A stretch of DNA of 64,000 nt, taken from positions 121,984,456-122,048,455 of the forward strand of contig NC_037669.1 of NCBI RefSeq assembly GCF_003255815.1, given 5' to 3'. Each line of letters starts with the position of its first letter. The stretch's first letter is position 1. Shown here piece after piece: positions 24,790 through 37,363 of this stretch. The DNA comes from Theropithecus gelada (lineage: Eukaryota > Chordata > Mammalia > Primates > Cercopithecidae). The translations under genes were made by a program, and so were the position numbers. The notes below the pieces were generated by a model that saw nothing but the letters and a program-made list of their open reading frames with translations, was not told where the DNA came from and did no database searches.

Positions 24790-26720
24790 GCAAATATATG
24801 ACAAAGATTTTTTAAGGTGGAGGGAATGACCATCAAATGAGATAAATATAAAATTATAATATGAATAAATTTAAAAAACTGAATGAAATGAAAAATGTTA
24901 TAGAAAATAACTCACCAAAATTATCCCAATTTGAGGCAGAAAATCTAGACAAGGCAATTAAGTTAGAAAAACAATATAGAAAACAGTAAAATAGCCCCTG
25001 CATTAAAAGAACAAACAAAAACAACAAAACCCAGCAGTTTCAGGTTCACAGAAAAATTTTATAAAGCTTTACCAATCAGATCATCACCTTACTACTTACA
25101 CTGTTACAGAGCATTATAAGAAAGGAAAATCTCAACTACATTGAGCTGAGTGCATATAACATCAATTTCAAAATCTGACAAAAGTTACATTAAAAACTAA
25201 AGCTCAGTTTCACTCATGAATATCAATGTCAAAATCATAAAAAAAAAGTCAGTATACAGGATCTAACAGCACATTACAGAGTATAAATCACAGCAAAGTA
25301 GTATTTATTCCTAGATGTAAAGTCATTCATTGTAAGAAAGTTCATTAATACAACACATGATATTTATCAGCCTAAAGAGAGAATCTTATCACTAATTGTG
25401 TAGGTAAAGAAAAGACATTTGCAAGAGAGTCACTATAAATTTGGTATAAAAATATTGAATAAATTAGAAAATTAATAGCTATATATTAATATGAATATTA
25501 AAAGCTAACATCTTTTTTTTTTTTTTGAGACAGGGTCTTGCTCTGTCACCCAGGCTGACGTGCAGTGGCATACCTTACTGCAGCCTTGACTTCCTGTACT
25601 CAAGCGATCCTACCACCTCAGACTCCCAAGTAGCCAGGAGAACAGGCATGTGCTACCATGCCTGGCTATTTTTTTTAAAAAAAAGGGTTTGTAGACATGG
25701 GGTCTCCCTATGTTGCCCAGGCTTGCCTCAAACTCTTGGGCTCAAGTGATTTTCCCACTTTAGCCTTCCAAAGTGCTGGGATTACAGGCATGAGCCACTG
25801 GCCCAGCCCAATATCTTATTTAATAGGAAACAAAATGTTTAAACAAATGCAAAAATGTACCATGTTTGTTCTTGGAGAGTTAATATAAATATGTCAGTTC
25901 TCCCTGAGAGAAAGTAGGCACAACATAATCTTTGGATGATGCTGTGAGAACAGACATTTCATATATTGCTTATGACAATGCAAAATGATACAACTCCACA
26001 ACGGAGAAGAACTTCTTGTACGTCACAGAATTACATTTTAATTTACCCAAAGATGCAGAACTCACTGATATTGCTAGAGAAGGAGAATTGGCAAAAATAT
26101 TAAACAATATATGCGCACAAAAATTTTGTATATTGATACAAAATTTATAATACCAAAAGCTTAGAAACAACCTAAATATCTGTTATTAGGAGACTGGTTG
26201 AATAAATTATGCTGCATTCACAGTGAAGCACCATTCAGCTATGAAAGGGAGTGAAAAATAGCTTCACGTACTATTATAGAGCAATCTCTTGGATACATGT
26301 TTATGTTCCATAATATCCTTGAAATTATAAAACTATAAAGATAACATCGTATTAGTTACTGCCAGAAGTGGATTTGGGGATGAAATGGGGGTGGGTGCAA
26401 ATATATAATGAAGAGACAGTATGAAGTAGTTTTTGTGGAAATAGAACTATTCTATATCTTGATTTTGGTGGTAATTACACAAATCTATACAACTGCATAG
26501 AACTACACACACACACACACAAACACAGATATGCACATACAGATGAATGTAGGTAAAAACTATATTAGTTCTGTAGTCTAGTTAACAGTAATGTACCAAT
26601 ATCAATTTCTTGGTTTTAATATTGTACCATAGTTATATAATATACCACTGTTCGAAGAAGATGGGTGACAGATACAAGGGACTCCTACTTTTGTAACTTC
26701 TTGTGACTCTATAATTATTT
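24790..26720 (+). mobile_element. Ancient L1 (L1M-type) remnant, split by an Alu
   Basis: Diverged L1 ORF2-like text (cagtttcaggttcacagaaa near 25040) continues after the Alu at 25512 into L1 3'-part phrases (cttagaaacaacctaaatat near 26160). It has no intact frame. The edges are approximate. Confidence 0.6.
25512..25808 (-). mobile_element. Old Alu (AluJ-like), minus
   Basis: Poly-T head, a diverged body and the end gccactggcccagcc. Likely short target duplication, aacatctt versus aatatctt. It interrupts the L1M remnant. Confidence 0.85.
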
Positions 26721-26841
26721 CAAAATAAAGAGCATTTAACAAGGCAAAGTGGAAAATTGCATGCTATCAAATTATAAGAAAGGGAGATAGGAATACATAT
26801 GTCTATTTTCTTACATTAAAAAATTGAATAGTATGCCATAC

Positions 26842-26849
<8 letters not shown>

Positions 26850-26894
<45 letters not shown>

Positions 26895-27175
26895 AGACGG
26901 AGTCTCGCTCTGTCGCCCAGGCTGGATTGCAGTGGCCCGATCTCGGCTCACTGCAAGCTCCGCCTCCCGGGTTCACGCCATTCTCCTGCCTCAGCCTCCG
27001 GAGTAGCTGGGACTACAGGCGCCCGCCACCACGCCCGGCTAGTTTTTTGTATCTTTTAGTAGAGACGGGGTTTCATCGTGTTAGCCAGGATGGTCTCGAT
27101 CGCCTGACCTCGTGATCCGCCCGTCTCGGCCTCCCAAAGTGCTGGGATTACAGGCTTGAGCCACCGCGCCCGGCC
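26850..27175 (-). mobile_element. Young AluY, minus, very long poly-T
   Basis: A nearly consensus AluY reading minus, with an uninterrupted run of about 48 T (26846-26893). Target duplication acaaactttt on both sides. A pure tail this long indicates a recent insertion. Confidence 0.94.
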
Positions 27176-30100
27176 ACAAACTTTTTTTTAAAAGGCCATT
27201 TATATTTGGGAGCAGGGAATAGAGTGGAAACAGCAAGAAAGAAGCTAGACTTCTCTGATTATAGCATTTTTCAGATATTTAAATATTTTATGTTACTGTA
27301 AATAATAATTAAAATCAATGAAATGAACCTAACTATGATTGAATTGGTGGCAAAACTATGTAGCAAAGAACTGTTTCAAATAACTTCAAAACACAGTAAT
27401 TGGACAACATGTGTCTAGTGGAAAGTGTAAGAAAAAAACTACAAAAAATTTAAATATTTAAAATATGTATTAATGATTTAAATAGTAAATTTAATTAAAT
27501 TATTAAACTGATCAACTTAAAATTAATTAAACCAAAATTACTTTTTAAATTATTTAAAATAGTTTTATATTTAATTGAGATAGTTAATATTTAAACTAAT
27601 TTTCAGAATTATACTGATGTTAGTAGTGTTGCTGTTTTGAGATTTGACTGTACTATGGAATAAAGCCAAATGAGAAATTATATTGATGTTGTTCAGAATC
27701 AAGAATTTTAAAGTGGGAGAAAGAAAGTGCATATGTAAGAACAAAGAGGGTATGTAAAATTGCTGTGGTCCTCAGTTTGAACTGCATTTGTATGAACTCA
27801 TTATATAGTTGATATGTAATAAAAAGGCATTTCATAGCTCTGTTCAGAGAAAGTCTTAGAAAAAAATTACTGTCCCAGTTGCAGTGAGCACAGCCAAATT
27901 TTGGTTTCTATACACCGTTTCCAACTAAAAGAAACCAGAGCACTTTGGAAGAAGTGGATTATTTCAGATTTGGAAATGCATATGTAGAATTAAGCATAGA
28001 ACAAGCACCTAGTTATCTCAGATAACAAGGAATGGATCATATTACTGGGGTTGTGCAATTAGAACTCAAGAGCCAATTATAAGAGGCTCCCTCTGTCCAA
28101 TGATAGAAAAGTGTGACATCAGTAAGTATACTAACTGTATGAATTTAAGTGTATCAACATGTTTGACCTCCATGATTTCATAATAGTGCTGCCAAAATGT
28201 AGTTTTTGTTCATCTTGGAAGGATACTAGTAAATCAACTATCTTGTAAATTGATAAATAAGTGGAAAGTAGAAAGCATTTATCTTGCCTTTTTCATGTGA
28301 ACCATGCCTCAAAATAACCAAATATGTGATCAGAGAAAACTTCTCTACATAGACCTATTCTAACTAACAAGTAAAGAAAAATTTATGGACTTAGAATATC
28401 AATCTTCTGTAAGCTTTAATGAATTCATGGATCAGGGCAATAATGATCATTGACTGCTAGTATAACAAAAAGATAGGCAAGCCTGACATGTGCCTTATTG
28501 TGGAAGACACATCACCCATGAAGTGTTCTCATCAATATATCAAGCCTGAATCTGATCAAGACTTCATCTACCCAGGGAAGGCAGAAGACAGAGAAACGTG
28601 TGATTATAATACCAAAATACACAAAGGGCAAAATGAGAAACTTGACAACAGCAGCAACCTAATTTTTTCAACATGTATCTTACAAGGGGGAGAAAGAAAA
28701 AGAAGGAACTTCTAATTGTTAAAAGATATTAAAGAAACTTATATCAAGGACTGAATTTTAGAGGTAGTATTTGAATCTTGAGTCAATAAATGTATTAAAA
28801 AATCATAATGCTTGAAGACTATTTGACTATAAAAAGAAACTAGTATTTTTGATATGAAAATTGTATCATAGTTACATTTTAAAAACAAATTCTTATCTTT
28901 TAAAGATATATACTATGAGAATGTTTGGATAAAATGAAACGATGCTTAGGATTTGTTTCAAAATAATTAGGAGAGAGGAACAGAACTAGCCATGAGTTTC
29001 TAATTATTGTGACTGGGTGACAGGTACATTAGGATTCATATATTATTCTCTAGATTTGCAGAGGATTAAAATTTTCATTAAAAAGAAAATCCTATACTTT
29101 TATTAAAGACATATTTTGATTGGTTCTGTTTAGATTAAACAATAAGATAATTAAAATTAAAAGTTTTTTAAATGATTAGATATGGTGAAGTATTGTGGGT
29201 ATATTTTTAAAAGAATACTACTAATACTTATCAATATTATGACCATGATCTGCTTCTAAATAAAACCATAGAGGTACAGAGTGAAGGATTGGGTGAAAGT
29301 ATAGATGACATAAGATTAATCATAAATTGATAATTGTTGAAGGTGAATGACAGATCTATGGAGATTCATTATACCATTATATCATTCTCTTAACTCTTAT
29401 ATGTGTTTGAAATGTTACATAATAAAAAGTTTAAATGATAGAATCAATGGTAAAAATATCCCACATACTAAATGCCAGAAAATTACTCAATTTACAATCA
29501 AAAAGAGCATGGACATGACAGTTCTGTCTGTTTTTAAAAAGTTGATGTTTTAATCTCAAATCACAAAACTGGTAAGGGCCATCTCCCATGAATTAGGGAG
29601 GATATCCATCTTGTCAAAATCCCATGAAAAATGGCCTTGAATCTTAGATTTGGAAGGACTGTCAGGTATTATTCAGCTCAGTACCCTCATATTCAGATGG
29701 GATAATTAAATCACAATGAGGATGTGAACTGCCCAAAGGCAGACCACATGGTGTTAGCAGAGCCAGGGGTAGGATTCATGTTTATCCATGCCCATTGCAA
29801 TGTGGTTTCTTCTGCACCATGTTGCTGAATTTCTTTCATGACAGTTGAATTAGTAGTGACAGATGGTAGATAATCACACTCATTGTCACCAGGTCTAAAG
29901 AATCACACCACCCGTAGTTGCAACCATCTAGGTAAACGTACACTGTGAATTTTTTTCTACTCTGAGTGCCTCAAGTTTAGGCCTCCAGCACAAAGTTCTC
30001 ACCATACTTTGCCAGAACCTTTGCTCTGTAATCTGCCAAAATACAGTGTCTCCTACAATAATGTGCTCTAAATAAAGCACATGCTTTCCAGTGTTGTACA

Positions 30101-30250
30101 AAATAATAAATTGTGGTTCAGGAAAACAAACATTAGAACAACTATCAATATTCATTTTATCCATTTTTATCACTTTAAACATTTATCTACATTTTATAAT
30201 ATACTTCTTAGTCAAGAAGTGCAAGAATGTCATTTATAAATAAAAATGCA
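27176..30250. other. Intron with two L1M 3' ends and a MIR-like segment
   Basis: 28910-29090 and 29280-29435 resemble plus-strand L1ME 3'-end sequence (gtgactgggtgacaggtaca in the first; gttacataataaaaagttta in the second). 29640-29790 resembles MIR (gaactgcccaaaggcagacc). No EGF exon was recognised in this stretch. Confidence 0.45.
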
Positions 30251-30255
30251 TATAT

Positions 30256-30538
30256 AGTGGTATAGCAGGTCCCCCCATCCATGGAGAACACATTCCAAGA
30301 CTCCCAGTGGATGTCTGAAAGCTCAGATAGTATTGAACCCTATATACACTATGTTTTCCACTATACATACATAGCAATAATAAAGTTTAATTCATAAATT
30401 TGGCACAATAAGGCATTCACAATAACTAATAAAATAGAAAATTACATCAATATACTTAATTAGAGTTTTGCCAATCTTACAAAAATCTTATTGTACTGTA
30501 CCACAGGTAAACCACAGGCAAAGGGGGACCACTGTACT
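30256..30538. mobile_element. Tigger/MER2-like DNA transposon remnant
   Basis: The segment from gcaggtccccccatccatgg to aaagggggaccactgtac resembles primate Tigger-family elements. Its termini are weakly inverted (gcaggtcccccc against gggggaccactgt). The family assignment is tentative. Confidence 0.5.
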
Positions 30539-31022
30539 AATCAAATTTTTCCTGATGAAATAAATTTTGGAAACTTTTAGGAAGCCCTCTTCCCTCCTTG
30601 TAGCTGTGCCTACTCTTACTCAGGTGATCTGGCTTCTCCCAGAGCCCTGTATCCTCCACCTTACCTGCCTCAAAGCCTCAGGGGTGTTGGAGATTCTTCA
30701 GCTTCATGCCTAGAAACTCAAGACTTAGTAGATTCAGTGTCCACAAAGCCTTTGGGTTTAAAAAGTGGCTGGTAGGGGAGTTAAATTTAGGTCTCAGAGG
30801 AGCTCTTTCACATTAATACTACTTCAGTTACTTAAGGAATTTAGGAGTTTTCATGTGATATTTCAGTAACAAGGGAATATATCAATCATATTTACATAAC
30901 AATTTTATTGGAAATTCAATTATGGTTATAAACAATTTGAATTAGCTTACAGGAAAATAGCTTCTTCAGAAGCTTCTGCTGTATTTTATCAACCAAAGAC
31001 AGTATTCTCAAAAGCAGATCTC

Positions 31023-31319
31023 TTTTTTTTTTTTTTTTTTGAGACAGAGTCTTGCTCTGTTGCCTGGCTGGAGTGCAGTGGCTCAATCTCAGCTCACTGC
31101 AACCTCTGCCTCCAGGATTCAAGCAATTCTCCTGTCTCAGTCTCCAGAATAGCTGGGACTCTAGGCGCCTGCCACAACACCCGGCTAATTTTTGTATTTT
31201 TAGTAGAGACGGGGTTTCACCATGTTGACCAGGATGGTCTGGATCTCTTGACCTCGTGATCCGCCCGCCTCGGCCTCCCAAAGCGCTGGGATTACAGGTG
31301 TGAGCCACTACGTCCGGCC
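31023..31319 (-). mobile_element. Alu, minus, next to exon D
   Basis: A full-length Alu reading minus with an imperfect target duplication, aaagcagatct before and aaagtagatct after. Its end is 46 bp from the donor of exon D. Confidence 0.93.
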
Positions 31320-31365
31320 TAAAGTAGATCTTTATTGAGGGAAAAAAGGCAGTGAATCAACTTGC

Positions 31366-31494
31366 TTGTTTCACAATAATTTCCTGTCCACCCAAGGCCA
31401 CAGATAGACCTTCCATCTGCAGAATTGTAAAGGCCACCATTTTTGCAAGTACATTTTAGCTGATAATTGAGGCCATATCTTACATGGGGACAAC
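31366..31494 (-). pseudogene. EGFEM1P: EGF-module exon D: open frame, three cysteines lost, GC donor
   Basis: A 129-nt phase 1-1 exon with acceptor gttttattacag. The frame is open throughout, but of the eight family cysteines codon 10 is TAT (Tyr), codon 22 is TAC (Tyr) and codon 29 is TCT (Ser). The Gly at codon 4 is GTA (Val). The module begins with CP and ends GLGWTGNYC. The donor is A|GCAAGT, a GC rather than GT donor. GC-AG introns occur naturally, so this alone does not prove loss. The exon is boxed between a minus-strand Alu ending at 31319 and a plus-strand Alu starting at 31528. Confidence 0.75.
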
Positions 31495-31527
31495 CTGTAA
31501 TAAAACTTTTAAAAAATAAAATAATAA

Positions 31528-31864
31528 GGCCGGGTGCCGTGGCTCACACCTGTAGTCCCAGAACTTTGGGAGGCGGATCACGAGGTCAGGAGATCCAGAC
31601 CATCCTGGCTAACATGGTGAAACCCCGTCTCTATTAAAAATACAAAAAATTAGCTGGGCGTGGTGGAGGGCGCCTGTTGTCCCAGCTACTGGGGAGGTTG
31701 AAGCAGGAGAATGGCGTGAACTCAGGAGGCGGAGTTTGCAGTGAGCCAAGATCGTGCCACTGCACTCCAGCCTGGGTGACAGAGCAAGACTCCATCTCAA
31801 AAATAAAGTAAAATAAAATCAATCAATCAATCAATCAATATAATAAAAATAAATAAAATAAAAG
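31528..31864 (+). mobile_element. AluY-like, plus, other side of exon D
   Basis: Begins ggccgggtgccgtggctcac and ends in simple aatc and aaat repeats. It lies 33 bp beyond the acceptor side of exon D, in the opposite orientation to the Alu at 31023. Confidence 0.92.
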
Positions 31865-31883
31865 AATAAAAACAACTTCCTTC

Positions 31884-32185
31884 CTTTTTTTTTTTTTTTT
31901 TTTTACAGATTTGACGGAGTCTTGCTCTGTCACCTAGGTTGGAGTGCAGTGGTGTGATCTTGGCTCACTGCAACCTCTGCCTCCCAGGTTCAAGCAATTC
32001 TCCTGCCTCAGCCTCCTGAGTAGCTGGGATTACCGGTACACGCCACCACACCTGGCTAATTTTTGTATTCTTAGTAGAGCCAGTGTTTCGCCTTGCTGAT
32101 CTCAAATTCCTGACCTCAGGTGATCCGCCAACCTTGCCCTCCCAAAGTGCTGGGATTACAGGCGTGAGTCATCGTGCCCTGCTGG
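31884..32185 (-). mobile_element. Alu (AluS-like), minus
   Basis: A poly-T run with an acagattt interruption, then a full-length Alu complement ending atcgtgccctgctgg. It makes a close inverted pair with the Alu at 31528. Confidence 0.9.
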
Positions 32186-32308
32186 AAAAACAACATTTTT
32201 CTCTACTTCAGATACAGTAACCTATCTAGATAGCAAAAGCATAAGAAATGTTAAAATTAAAACAAAGAACTACTCACATGTTATCTGTAAGGTAGCAAAT
32301 ACATCACT

Positions 32309-32342
32309 TTCATTCATTCATTCATTCATTTTTTCATTCACT
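32309..32342. repeat. (attc)n microsatellite
   Basis: A run of attc/cattcatt units with one tttt interruption. Confidence 0.85.
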
Positions 32343-32579
32343 CCATAAATATTGATTAATACTGTGTGTTTGTTATATTGGGAACTGCAGAGACCCTTGT
32401 GAAGAAATAGCAGTCCATCCCAGATGGCGAGGGAAAAGATTTTATATATTTAGTCTTATAACTGATAAAGAAGAAAAATGAGCAGTTTGTTTTCAAGTTA
32501 CTAAAATGGTAAAAGTATTTCAACTTACAGAGGCTGGTGACACAAACTAAAATGCACTACAAGGAATTAAGACACAAGT

Positions 32580-32896
32580 GGCCCTGGCGTGGTGGCTCAC
32601 GCCTGTACTCCCAGCACTTTGGGAGGCCGGGGCAGGCGGATCACGAGGTCAAGAGATCAAGACCACCCAGGCCAACAGGTGAAGCCCCGTCTTTACTAAA
32701 AATACAAAAATTAGCTGGGTGTGGTGGCAGGCGCCTGTAGTCCCAGCTCTTCTGGAGGCTGAGGCAGAAGAATCGCTTGAACCTGGGAGGTGGAGGTTGC
32801 AGTGAGCCAAGGTGGTGCCATTGCACTCCAGCCTGGCTACAGAGAGTCCATCTCAAAAAACAAACAAAACAAACAAACAAACAAACAAACAAAACC
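32580..32896 (+). mobile_element. AluS-like with (caaa)n tail
   Basis: A full-length Alu beginning ggccctggcgtggtggctca. The tail consists of caaa repeats, and cacaagtg occurs on both sides as a target duplication. Confidence 0.9.
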
Positions 32897-33344
32897 GCAC
32901 AAGTGAATGAAACTAACCAGACAAGGAAAACTGAGCCTCTCTTTCTTCAGTATCAGGAAGATAATTGAATGATGGGAAGTGCAACTGATGGTGAGCCCCT
33001 CCAAGGTGAGAATTAGACTTGCATTTTGCTGCTTCAGATATGAAGAATGCAAACCCAATATTGCTAGCTAATATGAGTTTTTAAGGAAAACTCAAAAATC
33101 CATATTTTATGTGTAATTAACAAATCTTTGAAAGTTGATGACTAATTAAAGTTGTTTTACAGTACTGCTAAAAGTCAAAACTATGACAGCCAATTCAAAC
33201 ATATTTGTGGCTACATTTGGCCAGCAGCCTGCCATTTTATGACCTGCAGTTTATAGTATTTTTACATAATAATATTTTCCACATGGATTATCTCATTTAA
33301 TACTAAAAAATACCCCTGTGATGTGGGTAGCAGTATTCTTATTT

Positions 33345-33420
33345 TACTCTTGAGAAAATTGAAGCTCTGAGTCTAAAGTCTTGCTCAAACTTAGACACCC
33401 TGTAAGGATAAGAACAATAT
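33345..33420 (+). repeat. Copy 1 of a dispersed duplicate (partner 34460-34534)
   Basis: Shares actct.gagaaaa..gaagctc, gagtct, aagtcttgctca and aaggataagaa in order with 34460-34534, with scattered mismatches. The first copy lies within a MIR-like stretch (33290-33440). Confidence 0.75.
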
Positions 33421-33460
33421 TCAAATCTAGAATATCTGACTTCCAATCAAATTATTTCTA

Positions 33461-33590
33461 TTCCAACTAGCAGAAGCAACCTTAGAGTAATTTTTTAAAT
33501 TCCAGCTAGCAGGAGAAGCATTAGAGACATTTTTATATTCCAGCAAGCAGGAAAAAAAAAAAAAAGTTAGAGAAGCTTTTTTTTTTTTTA
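33461..33590. repeat. Three diverged tandem copies of a ~39-bp unit
   Basis: Units begin ttccaactagcagaagca (33461), ttccagctagcaggagaa (33500) and ttccagcaagcagg (33538). The third is expanded by A and T homopolymers. Confidence 0.85.
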
Positions 33591-34459
33591 ACTTGACCAG
33601 AGGCATTGGTCAATACATAGCAGAACAGGTACAGGAATTCAATCTGCATGATACTTTCTTTATTGCTTTTATTTGAGTGACTAGCTGCACTGAATTCCAG
33701 TACCAAATGAAAAAAAAAGTTTTGATTTTGTTACTTAAATAACAGTTATATTTGTACAATTAATGGTTGAATCATCATTACATGTGTAATAGACTACCTT
33801 GAATTAAATCCATTTTACCTTTTGCCTATAGGGCAAATTAAGCAGCATCAATATCAGGTCTTATTAAAACAAACTTTTGTCTGTTTCCCTTCTACCCTCC
33901 TAAAACAACCCTGTCCTCGTCAGCCAGGAGACCCATTCATCTAACAGCCTATACATTGAAATGGCTTGATGAAATCAATGAATCTGTGAAAATACAGGAC
34001 TTCTACTAAGCCAAGATAAGACTTAACACATAATTGGAAAAAAAAAAAACCATAACTGGAAAAGTGAGAAGAACTTCGAAATATTTCTTTCCACAGGTCT
34101 AAGTCTTATGACAATATTGATGCAGAATTGTGTAAATGACTTTATGGCCTTTCTAAACTTTATATAATCACATTAATTATTTCAAACAATATACAAAGAC
34201 ATATTACCAAAAAAAGTATTCCATTCCTGTGTTCCAGTATTCTCAGTTCCCTTCTTAAAAACATCATCAAAAATATCATCATTACCAGCTATTTTCTGTA
34301 TCATAGATTTCACTTCTTTCAATAAAACTCGCTGAGTACTCTAAATTTTCAACCCACCCTGCACTCTCCAGCCCTATTTCATGTTCTTTTTTCTCTTACC
34401 ACAGATTTTACTCCCTCTAGAGCACACACACACACACACACACGCACGCAGACACACAT

Positions 34460-34534
34460 GTTACTCTTAAGAAAATGAAGCTCAGAGTCTCAAGTCTTGC
34501 TCAGACTTCAACACCCTTTAAGGATAAGAATATA
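34460..34534 (+). repeat. Copy 2 of a dispersed duplicate (partner 33345-33420)
   Basis: Begins right after a CA microsatellite (34425-34459) and follows 33345-33420 base for base with a handful of substitutions and one-base gaps. Confidence 0.75.
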
Positions 34535-34817
34535 TGTATGTTAGAGGGATATAAATAACATATAAAAATTTATGAATTTCCTTATTATTTATATTTATTG
34601 TTTGTTATCTCTCTCACTAGAAAGTAAGTTGCATGAGCACTTGGATAGTCTGTATTTTAACCATATACTTTATGTGCTTGAAACAGGCATTGTCATTCAA
34701 TAAATATTTTTTGAATTAAGTGGATAAATGGCTGGATATATCCAGAAATATCCTATGGCTAGTAAGGCATAGTATGTCTATGTCCTGTATTCCTTAATGC
34801 TTTTCTACCCAAAGGTT

Positions 34818-34880
34818 AATGTGTGTGTATGTGTGTGTGTGTGTGTGTGTATATATAATATATATAATATATAATAAATA
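34818..34880. repeat. (tg)n(ta)n microsatellite
   Basis: Alternating gt units followed by ta-rich units with taatata interruptions. Confidence 0.85.
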
Positions 34881-35530
34881 ATATTGTAAATGTTGCTTTA
34901 TTTTACATAAAATTTCCCAAGATTTTTCCAAATTAGTAAATATAGATTAGCAATGTACTAAATTAGTACATGTACATAAAATTAGTATAGTACATAAATT
35001 AGTACACAAAGTATTATCTTTCAATACCTTAAGTTTTCCAAATTAGTACATTAGTACATATATGCCTCATTCTTTTTTAACAGCTGCATAGGAATTTATT
35101 GTACTTTACAAAATTTATTTTGGCATTCCAGATTGTTTAAAATAATTTGCTACTACAAACAATGCTGTAATGAATATCCTTATGTAAATCTTTGCTCTTA
35201 TATAATATAGTATAATATCATAATATAATAACTGTAGAGTAAGTTCCTCAAATAAAATACGTGCTTTTTAAGTAGTAATGAACACTGTCAAATTTCCCTA
35301 CAAACAGATTTTCCAGTTTACGAAGGATTATTAATGTGCCCATTTGTCAATCTTTAGCCAATATGGCATGCCATGATAATCTGATAGGTGAAGATGGTAC
35401 AAAGTGCAACTTAAATTTGGATTTGTCACACTATAAATGATGCTTGTGATCTTTTATAAGGTCCATTGGGTGTTGTAGAGCCTCTTCTTATTGATATATG
35501 AAAGAAATCTCTTTGCTTATTAAGAAAATT

Positions 35531-35820
35531 AGTCCAGATACAGTGGCTTACACTTGTAATCTCAGCACTTTGTAAGGCCGAGGTAGGAAGATCACTGGAG
35601 CCCAGGACTTGAGATCAGCCTGGGAAATATAGTGAGACTCTGCCTTCATGAGAAATAAAAAAATTAGCTGAGCATGGTGGTACATGCATGTAGTCCCAGC
35701 TGCTCAGCAGCCTGAGGTGAGAGGATCACTTGGGCCCAGGAGTGAGAGGTTGCAGTTAGATATGATAGGGTCCCTTCATTCCACCCTGGGTAATAGAATG
35801 ACACCCTGTTTCAAAAAAAT
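35531..35820 (+). mobile_element. Old Alu (AluJ-like)
   Basis: A strongly diverged Alu (ccagatacagtggcttacac start) with an A-rich end, inserted in the L1M remnant. Confidence 0.82.
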
Positions 35821-36190
35821 GAAAACAACAACAAAAACCCCCCACAGATCTTAAAGCTTAATCTCCCATTCCAGCAGTGTAGCTTAAAAAAGAGAAAAGT
35901 AAAAGAAATACAAGAAAATTAGTGTGCTTTGTTGGTCTTTCTTCATCCAGCTTATTTATACATTTTTGTGTGTGTGTTTTATACCTTTAAGAAATTTTTT
36001 ATTTTCTTTAAGTCAAAAAGACTATGGGTTTCTTTTCTAAAAAATGGGTTATGAGTTTTTGTCACGGCCATACAAAATAATTTTTTTATCCCCATGTTAA
36101 TTTTGGTACTTGTATAATTTTCATGATTATCTTTAAATACTTTACACATCTGGAAGTAATTTGGGTGAACAAAATAATGTAGGAATACAA

Positions 36191-36490
36191 TTTTTTTTTT
36201 TTTTTTTTGAGACGGAGTCTCGCTCTGTCACCCAGGCTGGAGTGCAGTGGCCAGAACTCAGCTCACTGCAAGCTCCTCCTCTCGGGTTCACGCCATTCTC
36301 CTGCCTCAGCCTCCCGAGTCGCTGGGACTACAGGCAACCGCCACTTCGCCCGTCTAGTTTTTTGTATTTTTTAGTAGAGACGGGGTTTCACCGTGTTAGC
36401 CAGGATGGTCTCGATCTCCTGACCTCGTGATCCGCCCGTCTCGGCCTCCCAAAGTGCTGGGATTACAGGCTTGAGCCACCGCGCCCGGCC
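36191..36490 (-). mobile_element. Young AluY, minus
   Basis: A near-consensus AluY complement with target duplication gaatacaatttt on both sides. It shares the Old World monkey diagnostic region in mutated form. Confidence 0.94.
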
Positions 36491-37363
36491 AGAATACAAT
36501 TTTATCTTTTTCTAGATTGCTGTAATTTCTCTTAATGGAACTCATAAGGTCAGTCATATTTTACCTTTTACTTAGTAATTCCTCATTTCCATTTAAGTTA
36601 ATTTTATTGTTTTCATTGTTCTTTATTTTCATCCCTTCTTATTACTAAATATTTACATAAATATTTTGGAAGATAAATTCAATCTTTCATCACTAATTAT
36701 GATGCCATAAGCTTTATATAAATGCAAATTATCAAGCTGAGGAAATTCCCTTTATTTTTAGTTTTCTGGGTTCTTTAAAATCATGAATAATACTGAATTT
36801 TGTCAAATGCTCTTTCTGCATCAATTGGTATGATACTCCTAAATTTCATCTTTAGTCCATTAATATGGTAAAATTGATTGTCAAACATTCAACCAGCCTC
36901 ACATCCCTAGAATGAACCACACTTGTTGGTGGTGTATAATTATTTTTTAAACTAATTTTTAAACTCTTGACATATTTTCTAATATTTTGTTAAACATTTT
37001 TGCTATGTTCATGAAGGACATTATTCTGTAGTTTCTTTTTTGGTAATACTTTTGGTTTTGGTATCAGAATAAAATGAATTGGGTTCCTTTTTCTTATATT
37101 TTAGAAAGAGACTGTGTAGAATCTTAATTCATCTTTGAACATTTTATAGAATTCTCTAGTCAAATCATGTGGAACTGGAAATTTCTAACTTATATTTATA
37201 GGGCTATTCAAATTATCTATTTCATATTGGATTAGTTATTGTTTATGCTCTTCAAGGAACGAGTTCCTTCTATCTAATTAGTCAAATTAATATGTGTAGA
37301 ACTATTTATAGTATGCCCTTATTATTCATTTCATGCCAGCAGCGTCTATAATGATATCCCCTG

